Positions 7,357-17,500 of a stretch of 34,575 nucleotides of DNA are shown piece after piece (the first letter of the stretch is position 1; each line of letters starts with the position of its first letter). A program made the translations under genes and the position numbers. A model generated the notes under the pieces. That model saw only the letters and a list, made by a program, of their open reading frames with translations, made no database searches and had not been told where the DNA came from. This stretch comes from Euryarchaeota archaeon Ods02 (lineage in GTDB: Archaea > Halobacteriota > Halobacteria > Halobacteriales > Halorutilaceae): positions 1-34,575 of the forward strand of contig JAQZDA010000023.1 in NCBI GenBank assembly GCA_028751075.1, given 5' to 3'.

Positions 7357-8526
7357 TCAGTAGCTCTTCGGGAACCCTATCTCCTGCGCGAGATGGTTCC
7401 ACGCCATCTGCTGCGTCACCGGCGCCAGCCGCGTGAGGTTGATCTCCCGCCACCAGCGTTCGACGTCGTACTCCCGCGCGTAACCCCAGCCGCCATACGC
7501 CTGCATCGCGTGGTACACCGTCTCGATGCCGGCTTCGACGGCGACGGCTTTCGCGACGTTGGTCTCGTACGCGCAGTCCTCTCCGTTGTCGTACAGCCAC
7601 GCCGCCTTGTCACGCATCACCGCCGCCGTCTCCAATTTAGCGTATCCCTCGGTGACGGGGAACTGCACGCCCTGATGCGCGCCCACCGGCTGCCCGAAGA
7701 CCTCGCGGTCGTTCGTGTACTCCACCGCGCTGTCTGCGGCGAGCTTCCCTATTCCGGTGGCGGCGGCGCTGAACGCGATGCGCTCGGGGTTCAGGGTGTC
7801 GACCAGCGCCCACCATCCGTCGCCTTCCTCGCCTAGGACGCGGCCTTCGGGCACATGTACGTCGTCGAGGAAGACCTCGCAGCTGTTGGAGTAGTTCATC
7901 CCGTGCTTGGGTATGGGTTCCACGTCGACGCCGTCCTCGTCGAGGCCGACGATGAGGAGGGTGATGCCGTCGGTGGCGCGGTCGACCTCGTCCGCCGGCG
8001 TCGTCCTGGTGACGAGGACGATGTAGTCGCTTTCGTCGCTGAAGGTTATCCAGCATTTCTTCCCGTTCACCCGCCAGCCGTCGCCGTCGCGTTCGGCGAA
8101 CGTCTCCGCGTTCAGGGTGTTGGTGCCGGCGTCCGGCTCCGTGATACCCATGCAGAACATCTCGCCGCCGTCTGCGATCCCAGGAAGGAACTCCTCCTTC
8201 TGCTCCTCCGTGCCGTGTTCGCGGATGCCGACAGCGGCCATGCAGGCGTTCACCACGAGGTACCAGCACCCCGCCATGCCGACTCCTTCCTTGCAGAGGG
8301 TCTCCATCGCGACACCCATCTCCTGCATACCCATGCCGGCGCCGCCGTACTCCTCGGGTATCAATAAGCCGTGGAACCCCGCTTCCGCGAGCTCGCTCCA
8401 GAACTCCTCGCTGAACTCACCCGCTTCCTCCATCTCACGCCAGTACTCCGGTCCGAAATCCGCGGCTATCTCCTCCGCGGTGCCGCGGATGAGCTTCATC
8501 TCCTGCGGCTCCGTGTAGTCAGCCAT
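7357..8526 (-). CDS. Acyl-CoA dehydrogenase, IVD/LCAD-like catalytic site
   Basis: This 389-residue flavoprotein oxidises an acyl-CoA to the 2-enoyl-CoA and passes electrons to an electron-transfer flavoprotein. Family marks are IPEEYGG (56-62), the substrate/FAD loop GITEPDAGTNT (127-137), WITFSDESD, the DREVFGQPVG motif (273-282) and AYGGWGYAREYDVERWWRE near the C-terminus. The usual catalytic Glu of the medium-chain type (in YEGT) is missing: the aligned position is Pro369. A Glu directly before a conserved Arg is present instead (Glu248-Arg249), which is where isovaleryl- and long-chain enzymes keep their base. I therefore expect an active enzyme on branched or longer substrates, though this is inferred. 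A TATA-like box at 8548-8557 lies about 27 bases before the ATG. The gene is separate from the second dehydrogenase at 19913. Confidence 0.9.
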   Translation of the reverse strand: MADYTEPQEMKLIRGTAEEIAADFGPEYWREMEEAGEFSEEFWSELAEAGFHGLLIPEEYGGAGMGMQEMGVAMETLCKEGVGMAGCWYLVVNACMAAVGIREHGTEEQKEEFLPGIADGGEMFCMGITEPDAGTNTLNAETFAERDGDGWRVNGKKCWITFSDESDYIVLVTRTTPADEVDRATDGITLLIVGLDEDGVDVEPIPKHGMNYSNSCEVFLDDVHVPEGRVLGEEGDGWWALVDTLNPERIAFSAAATGIGKLAADSAVEYTNDREVFGQPVGAHQGVQFPVTEGYAKLETAAVMRDKAAWLYDNGEDCAYETNVAKAVAVEAGIETVYHAMQAYGGWGYAREYDVERWWREINLTRLAPVTQQMAWNHLAQEIGFPKSY

Positions 8527-8547
8527 GGTTGAGTTCAGGGGCGGTGA

Positions 8548-8557
8548 GTACTAAAGT
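8548..8557 (-). promoter_or_regulatory. TATA-like box of the first acyl-CoA dehydrogenase
   Basis: On the minus strand this reads ACTTTAGTAC, about 27 bases before the ATG at 8526, consistent with a leaderless message. Confidence 0.45.
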
Positions 8558-8581
8558 ACGTTGAGACGGCGTGGGGTGAGC

Positions 8582-11500
8582 CTATCTAGAGGTCTCGACT
8601 CGTACGTCGTCCCAGTACGCATTATCTGTTTCTCCCGCCTTCTGGTATCCTATTCCTCCGTCATCGTAGGCGGTACTGGTGTAGGTGAACTCGCCTATTG
8701 GTTCATCAGTTTCGGGGTCGTCATCCGCGTAGTATAGCTCCACGTGTATCTCGTCATTCTCAGTTGCACCCCAGTCGACTATCACCTCGAACCATTGATC
8801 TGGGTCTACATCGATGTCGTCCCATTCCTCCATCTCTCCGTCCTCGTATATCAGTATCCAGTCCTGACGCAGCTGGATGGCGTAGTGGTCATTGACGGTC
8901 TGTGCGCCGAAGCGGAACTCGTCGAAGTCGTGGTTTCGCGCATAGTATCTTATCTTGTCCCCGCGCTGCGGGTAGTCGTCCAAACCGCCGAAGCTGAACA
9001 TCTCACGGTCCTCGTCCATTCCGTGCAGTGCGCAGCTTCCGGTCTGCACGATGGCGTCCTGCGAGCGGAAGAAGTTGTTGTTGCCTTCGTCGTAGGCGTC
9101 TCTGTCGAAGCTGCAGGCTATGTTGTGGGCGTCTGTGCGGTCCCAGAACTGAGAGTAGGTAGTGATGGTGCCGTCACCCAGCTGTCCGTGACCCACGCCG
9201 CCGTAGTCCCATTCATCGTCGCTTATGTAGACCTGATGCTCTGTGCCATCCACGGTGTAGAAGGCATCTATCCATTCACTATCGTCTCCAAAGGTCCCCC
9301 ACTCTATTCTCACGTCGTGGAACTCTCCCGTCGGTATGCCGAACTCGGTCCTGTCCGTGGCCACTACGTCTCCACCCGCCAATTTCTCTAGCTCTATGCC
9401 TTCGTCGTCGCCGACGAAGATCCTGAGCGCGTAGCCGTCTATCACCTCGCCGGTGTCAGGGTCGGCGTCCTGCACACCGAAGAACGTCCTGGTCTGCGGG
9501 TTCTCGTCGCCGCCGCTGTTGTGGGTGTAGTGCTGGAACTCTATGTCGTCTCCACGGTATCCGTAGTACGGCAGCTCAAAGCTCTGGTCACCCCAGTCGC
9601 CGGCTTCAAGCATCGAGGTAGCGTAGTTCCAGGGGTCGTTGTGTCCGCGGAGGTAGCAGGGTTCGTCCGGCGACTGGTCGTCTAATCCGCTTCCGTCGTC
9701 GAGATGCAGGTCTCCGTCGGATATCCCGCCGAAGAACCTGTTCTCTAATTCGGTGTCGTCGCAGCCGCTGTCCCAGTTGAAGGTGGCGATGGGTCTCTGG
9801 TTCTCTCCCGTGTCGAAGTCGTCGATCAACCTGGTCTCGAATATCTCCACCGGCTGTCCGTCTTCGTCGTCGTCGCTTCTGACCTCGATGTCTATCTCGG
9901 GGTAGTCGCCTTCCTCGGTGGTGTACGTGAGGGTGACGTCGGTGCTCTCGTCGGGTTCCAGTTCAACGTTCTCCTCGGTGTCTTCGAGGCTCCAGCCGCC
10001 GTCCTGGTCGCTGTCTATCCATAGCTCGATGTCCTGGGTGTCGCCTTGTCCGCCGGTGTTCTCGACGGTGGCGTCGACGTTGAGGTCGTTGGTCTCGGTG
10101 ACGGGTTCGTTGGTGTTGTCGATGGTGACGTCGAAGAACGCGGATTCCTCGACCTCGACGTCTTCGACGACGTCTTCGCCCCAGCTGTCGCCGGTGTCGC
10201 TGTCCTCGGCGCTGGCGCGGGCGTCGGCGAACCCGACGTCGTCGCTGGAGGTGCTCCACTCCAGGGTGATGGTGTCGGACTGACCGGCGTCGAGGGTGAC
10301 GGTCTCCTCCACGTCCTCCTGCGTCCAGCCGCCGTCCTGATCGACGTCGATGTCGAGGACGACGTCGCCGGTGCCCGTGCTTCCGCCGGTGTTCTCGACC
10401 TCGGTGGTGAACGTCATCGTCTCGCCGGCTTCGACGGGGCTGTTAGTGTCGGTTATGGTGACGTCGAAGAACGGTCCTTCGAGCACGCTGAACTCGCGGG
10501 TGTCGCTGTCGTCTTCGGTGCCAACGAGTGCGGTGTAGTCTCCGGCGTCGCCGCTGCCGGTCTGCCATTCGAGCGTGACGGAGGTGTCGTCGCCGGGGTC
10601 GAGCTCGACGTCGGGTTCGACGTCCTTCTGATCCTCGTCCACCCATAACTCGACGTCCTTCGTGCCTGCGACGTCGCCGGTGTTCTCTACGGTGGCGATA
10701 GCCTCGAACAGCTCGCCTTCCTCCACCTCTTCGTCGTAGCTGGTGATCGTGACCTCGAAGGTAGCGCTCTCATCGACTGTCACCGGAGTGCTGTCGCTGT
10801 CGTTGTCGCTGTGTATCCAGGCGTCGTAGTCACCGGCGTCGCCGTCCTCAGTCGTCCACGTCCACGTCTGGGTGGTGGAGTCTCCGCCGTCTAGCTGTAT
10901 CGACCGGTTATCTCGTTCGGTTCCATCGGGGATGTCGAGGGTGACATACTGCTCTCCAGGTTCCTCACCGGTGTTCTCGACGGTGGCGGTGACCTCGAGG
11001 TCTTCATCCTCCACGACGGGGGTGTTGGTGTCGTCGATGGAGACGTCGAAGGTCGCGTCCTCGAACTCGACGTCCTGGACGTCGGCGGTGTAGTCGACGG
11101 TCTGCCCGAAGAAATCGTCCTGGTACGGGCTGCTGGGCCACTGGTCGAACTCCTGGATGGTCCGGAACCGGGTCTCCCCTGGTTCGGCGCCGACCGGTAC
11201 GTCGACGGTGGTCTCCACGGTGCAGGTGTAGTAGTCGCCCTGATCCTCGTCGGGTTCGCAGACGCCTACGTCGTACCTGCTGTCGAGGTCGTAGTCCTGG
11301 TTCCAGTCGAACCACGCGGAGACGTACTGCGTGGTGTCGGGGCTGTCGGTGGCGGCGGTGACCTCGAGCGTGTAGCCACTGCCCTGGTCGACGGTGGCTA
11401 CCTCGGTGGTGAAGTCCTGGTATCCGTCGGGTTCGCCCTGTCCGCTGGTGTGCTGGAGGTCGCTGAAGCTGTGGCTCTCTATCCACTCCTGGCTGGCGTC

Positions 11501-14500
11501 GCCCTCGCTCTCGGCGTACGCTTCCGCGCCCGTCAGCTCGACGTCGACGCTGTCGCCGTCGTCCTCGCTGTACACCCAGGCGGTGTACTCGCCTTCGTCG
11601 CCGACCTCGGTGTCCCATTCGAGCGTCACGCTGGTGAGGTCGCCGGGGTCGAGCGTAACCGAGGTGCTGTCGCGCTGGGTGCCGTCAGGCACCTCGAACA
11701 CGACGTCCTGGGTCTCGGTCTCGTTCTTGGTGTTCTCTATGTCCGCGGTCACCGTGAGAATCTCGCCTTCCTCGACGGGGCTGTTGGTGTCGTCTACGGT
11801 GACGGCGAACGCTTCGTCGGGCGTGGGTTCGCTGGCGGTGTCGACGTTCAGCGTGTGGTCGACGACCTCGCCTTCGCCGACGTCGTCGTATGGTCCGAGA
11901 GCGGGTCCGTCTTCAGTGAGGATGGTGCGCATGAGGACGCTGCCGCCCTGCGCTCCCTGCGGCACCTCTATCTCGTCGGTTATCCTGCATTCGTCGTCTT
12001 CGATGACGCAGCTGCCGAGGTCGGCGCGGCTCTCGCCTTCGAACACCCGGACGTCGTCGAAATAGATGCTGGTGCCTTCGCCGTGCACCTTCCTGAATCC
12101 GATGTCTCCTTCGTCGTACCAGTCGTTCTCCAGCGACACGTCCGCTACCTGGCCTTCGGAGCCGAACGCCCGCGCCACTATCTCGGGGTCTTCGTCGCCG
12201 GCGCGACCCCATCCGACCTCGATGGTGTACCATTCGTCCGGCCTGAGGTCGATGTCGGTGGAGACCTGAAGCGGGTCGCCGGTATCTGGGCATTCCGCTA
12301 TCTCCGCGCACTCCAGCACGAACAGCTGGAACTGTGCTTCATCGGCTTCGGGGTGTATCTGGAGGCCGTAGGTGTCGCCGCCGCGGCTGGGGTTGGGGCC
12401 GAAGAAGAACTGGCCGACCGCTCCTTCGTCGTCCTGCGGGCGCTCGTACCTGTAGTCGAACCGGATTGTGTCGCCGCGCTGCGCGAACTCGTCGACGCCT
12501 TCGCGTCCGCCGCGGTCGCCGAACGTCGAGAGGCTGTCGTCTGTGGCGTCGGGTCCTGCTTTGAGCGCGCACCTGCCGCTGGCGACTACGTCGGGCTGCC
12601 CGAATATGTGTTCGCGGTCGCCGCGGTAGCCGTAGGTGTCGCAGTTGTCGACGCGGACGTCGTCGTAGTACGCGTAGCTGCCTTCGACGTCGCTCTTCTC
12701 GAACCCGATGCCTCCGTCGTCGAAGGTGGAGTCGTTGGCTTCGAGGTGGACGGGGAACCAGTCACCCATCCACTGGGTGCTGTCGTACTGGAAGATGCGG
12801 ACGCTGATTGTCTCGTCGGAGACGTTGTCGGCGCCGGGCTGCAGGCCACCCCACTGTATGTTGACGTCGTGTCTGGGGTAGTCTGCGGGTCCGCCGAGGT
12901 CGAATACGCTTCCGGGCGCGCCTTCTTCGCGGTCGGACTCCACTTCACCGGTGAAGTTCGCCTGGTCGAGCACGGTGCGGTCGCCGCCTTCGTACTTCAG
13001 CAGCTGGAAGCCGTGGATCTTGTCGGTGAGGTTGACTGCGTAGTAGTTGTTCTGATCCTGCACTCCGAACCTGAACTTCGAATGTATGTCGGGGTCCTCG
13101 ACCCAGTAGTCGAACCTTATGTTGTCGCCGCGCTCCGCTTCGCCCTCCAGTCCGTCGGTGGTCCAGATGGCGGTGTCGCTGGCGTTGCTGCCTAGCTGAC
13201 ACGTGCGGTCGAGGTCGGCGAACTCCCGTGCCTCCCAGTCTCCGGGGCTGCTGCCCGTGTTTCCGTCGTAGTGGCTGAGGCTGCAGACTCCGAACCTGTT
13301 CTCGAGTCGTACGCCGTCCCAGTAGACGTCGTTGTCGCCGCCGGTCTCCTGTCCGAATCCGACGCCGCCTTCCTGGAACTCGACGTCGGTTGCGGTGACG
13401 CTGCCTATCTCGGTGCCGTCGTCGGGGTCGTGTGCGCTCACGGTTATCTCGGTGCCCCAGTCGACCCGTATCTCGTGCCATTCGTCGTTCTCCAGCGGTA
13501 CTGCGGAGGTGAAAGCCAGCAGCTCGTCGTTGCCGTCGCTGAACTTGTCTAGCCGTAGCTCGTCGTTGTCGGGGTTGACGCGTACGCGGTACCTGTCGTC
13601 GCCGAGTTCTCCTTCGTCCTGCACGCCGAACGACAGCTCTCCGGCTCCGTCGCCGCGGAACATGTAGTTTATGCGGTCACCTTGTTCGGGGTAGTCGTCC
13701 CAGTCTCCGTCGTCGGATGTCGAGTATATCGAGCTGCCGCCGTCTATCGAGGTGAGCGCGCAGTCGCTGTCTCCGTAGGTCACGCTCTCCTGCACCTGGA
13801 AGGCGTCGCGGTCGCCGGTGTATCCGTCTCCGAGGACGCAGCCGAAGCCGGCGGCGTCCATACGTCCCCAGAGCATGGCGAACGAACCGGTACCGAATCC
13901 TCCAGTCTGTGCTTTATGGAAGCCGACGCCGCCGTCGTCCCAGTCGCCGTCCTCCATCGTGACCTCGTGCTGGGTTCCGTCGTTTCGGAAGAACGTCGCC
14001 CTGATACGGTCGGGGTTGGCGTCGGTGCCCCACTCAATCTCTATGTCGTGGAACTCCTCGTCGAAGTCCTCTGTGTTCACCGCGGTGGTCTCGCGCTCCA
14101 CCTGGTCGCCGTTCTCCCATTTCTCCAGCGCTATCTCGTTGCTGCCGGCGAAGACGTGGAACGCGTACCCCGTCTGCGGGGTGCCGTCGTCGTGGTCCTG
14201 GACGCCGAAGAACGTGTGGCTCTCAGGCCCTGTGTCACCGGACTGATGCCAGTAATGATCGCTGATTGTGAAGTTGTCTCCCCGGGTGGGGTAGTACGGG
14301 AGATCGGTGTCCTGTTCGTCGGGCATCGAGGTTATGGTTGCTCCGTCGAGTTCGGGCGGGCTGTTGTCGCTGCCGTCGCCGTCGGCGTCGCTTCTGAGGT
14401 AGCATTCTTCCTCCGGCACAGCCGGTGTCGCTCCCTCACCGTCGTCCTCGTGGAAGTCGTCGTCGCTGGAGCTCATGTCGCCGTCGAAGAACTCGTCGAG

Positions 14501-17500
14501 TCTGTAGACCTCTTCGTCGACGCACTCTCCAGTGTCGTCGTACGCCCAGTTGAAGTCGACGACGTTGGATTCGAAGAACTCGTCTGCGGCGCCGAAGTCC
14601 TCGGTGACGCGTTCGTCCTCGTACTCGAACCGTTCGAACAGCCGTGGCTCCTGCTTCTCGACCTCGTCCCAGTAGCTCGCGGCTCCGTCGAGGTGTGCGA
14701 AGCCGATGCCGCCGTCGTCGTGCCGGCCTTCTTCGCCTACGAACGACGTCAACTCGTCGCCGTCGGAGTCCCGGAGGGTGACCTGTATCTCGTCGGTCTC
14801 GTCGGGTCCACCCCAGTCGACCTCGACCTCGTACCAGTCTCCGCTGGAGATGGCTGCGGAGGCGCTCTCTATCTCGAGTTGTCCGCCGCCCTCCCATCTT
14901 TCTAGCGAGACTTCGTCGTCGCTGGCGCTGACGACGACGGCGTATCCGTTCTCGGCGTCGGAGTTCCCGAACAGCAGCGCTCCCTCGCTGGAGGCGTCTG
15001 CGGCCTGGTAGTCGTACCGGATGCGTTCGCCGCGTTCGGGGTAGCTGTCGAGGCCGGCGAGCGAGTATACGCCGCTGTCGACGACGTCGCCTTCGAGCGC
15101 GCATTCGCTGGTCGCCGTGGTGACGTCCTCCTGAGAGGCGAAGTCCGCTGTGTCGCCGCTGTAGGCGTCGCCGTCTATCGAACAGCCTTCACCGCTCGCT
15201 ATCGCGTCGACGACGAAGGCGGCGTTGCTGTAGGTGACGCCGAAGGACGAGTGGCTGCCGGTGTCGCTCCAGTGTCCGACGCCGCCTTCGCCGTACTCGC
15301 TGTCGCTGCCGACGAGAAGCGCCTCGGTGTCGCCGTCTGGGTTGATGTACTCGACGTCTATCTCGCCGTCGGTGACCGAGTGCCAGTCCACCTCCACCGT
15401 CCATATGGCTCCGTCGTCGCGGTCTATCCAGTGTTCGTCGTCCGGTTCGAAGCTGTCGGAGGCGAGCGTCGTGTAGCTGCCTCCGATGCCTCCGGTGTAC
15501 TTCCTTAGCTCCGTGGTTATCGTAGGGGAGGAGCTGGATGCGTCGTCTGTCTCGCTGTAGACGCCGTAGAACTCGTCCTCGCTCTCGGCGCCGAACATGA
15601 ACATCAGGTCGGTGCTGCGGAAGTAGGCTTCCTGGATGGTGATGGTGTCTCCTGGTCCGGGGTAGTAGCTGAGGCTCTCGTCGTTGTCGCCGTCGGGCAG
15701 GCTCCAGATCCAGTTCGCGTCCCCGTCCCAGTCAGCGCCCTCGGTGAAAAGAACGCATTCGTCGACGTCGGGTTGGTCGCCGCCGTCGCCGCTCTCGACG
15801 CTCCACTGGTCGTCTTCGTCGCTGTCTATCTGGCTGGCGGGATAGTAGTAGTCCATCAGGGCGTCCTGGCTGGCGTCGTCGTCGCAGACGTCGACGGTGT
15901 CGCCCTCACCTAGCTCCCAGTTGTAGTCGACTATACCGCGTTCGTAGGGGTCGTCGCTCTGTCCGAAGTCGTCGACGTTGACGGGGACGTACTCTGGGTC
16001 GTCGGTGTCGGCGAAGTTCTCCACTAGCTCGCGGGGTTCGTTCGGCACGTCCTCGGGGTCCCCGTACTCGAAGTCGTCGAGGAACCTGAACGCGGTGGCT
16101 ATGTCGGGGCCTAGGAAGTCGTTGCGGTTCCAGTCGAAGAACGCGGTGGCGTGTACCTCGGTGCCGTCCGCACCCTCCGCGGTCACCGTCATCTCTGGTT
16201 CCTCGCCGCGTGCGACGTCCGTGCGTTCGTAGGTGCGGTCCTCGTGGCCGCGCAGCCCGAACAGCTCGACGCGGTCGAAGACCTCGGCGCGGGTGGTGCC
16301 GTCGACGGTGACGCGGTCCCAGAGATGCGCGTAGCTGACGGTGCCGTCGTTCGCCTTGCCGAAGCCGATGCCGCCGTCGTCGAAGCTGTCGTCGTTGGCG
16401 CGGATGGTCGTGGTCTCGCTGCGGTCGGCGCCGTTCGTCAACGTCACCTCGATGGTGTCGACGTCCTCGTATCCGGTGCCCCAGTCTATCTCTATCTCGT
16501 GGAACTCGCCGTCTGGGACGTCGGGCGTCGCCTCCGCTATCACCTCTTCGGTTCCGTCGACGCTGCGGTGGAGGGCGAGCGACGGCGTGTTGGTGTCGTC
16601 GAGCCTGACGAGGTAGTAGTTGTCGCTGTCCTGTCTGCCGAAGTAGAAGTCGCCGTAGTCGTTTCCGTCGTTGTGTACGTAGTGTCTGTACTCGATGCGT
16701 TCGCCGCGTTCGGGGTAGTGCGGGAGCTCGCTGTCCTGTTCGTCGTCGTCGGCTCCTGGGTCGCTGAATATCGTGGTGTAGGCGTCGGCGTCGGTGCGGA
16801 GGAAGCACTCTCCCGCGGGTGTGTAGCCGCTGACTCCGCCGCCGTCGTCTTCGTGGAAGTCGTCGTCGCTGCTGCTGATGGAGCTGTCGGGGTAGAAGTA
16901 GCTGTCTAGCTCGGTTACTCCCTGGTCTCGGCAGTCTGGCCACGCCCAGTTGAAGTCGACGACGTCCTGCCTCGAGTGGTGGTCGTCGAGGTCGTTGAGT
17001 TCGACGCCGCTTATCCAGGTGTCGCGGTTGTCGGCGAAGACGAAGTCGTGGTCCTCGCTGTCTGCGTAGGCGTCGTTGATGCCGACGGTGTAGTCGAGTA
17101 CGTTGCCTTCTCCGAGTTCGCCGCGGGGTTCGTCGGCGTAGCCGCCGGTGGTTGCGGCCACCCGCATCAGGGTGGGGCCGCCTTCGCTGAAGGTGGGGAC
17201 GTCGACGCGTTCCCCGACTTTACACGGTGATTCGCAGCTTCCGAGGTCGTATCTCTCCCAGTCCTCGAGGAAGTTGTTGCGGTTCCAGTCTATCCAGACG
17301 CTGACGTATGTCTCCTCGCCTCCTCCTTCGACGTCGACTGCGAGCGGCACCTGTTCGGCGAATCCGACGTGACCTACCTCTTCTGTGCGGTCCTGGTAAC
17401 CTGTGTCTCCGGGTGGTCCGGTCTCGTCGTCTATTCCGGAGAACCGGAACTCGTTGCCGAACCGGACGCGGGAGACGTACTCGTCTCCGTCCTCCGCGCT

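Noticed and set aside
7357-8526. First acyl-CoA dehydrogenase as an inactive remnant because the YEGT-type Glu is missing
   Set aside because: The protein is full-length with all other motifs, and a Glu is found at the alternative position (248).
11450-14905. Plus-strand frames of 581 and 407 codons inside the giant gene
   Set aside because: They are antisense shadows of repetitive surface-protein coding sequence.
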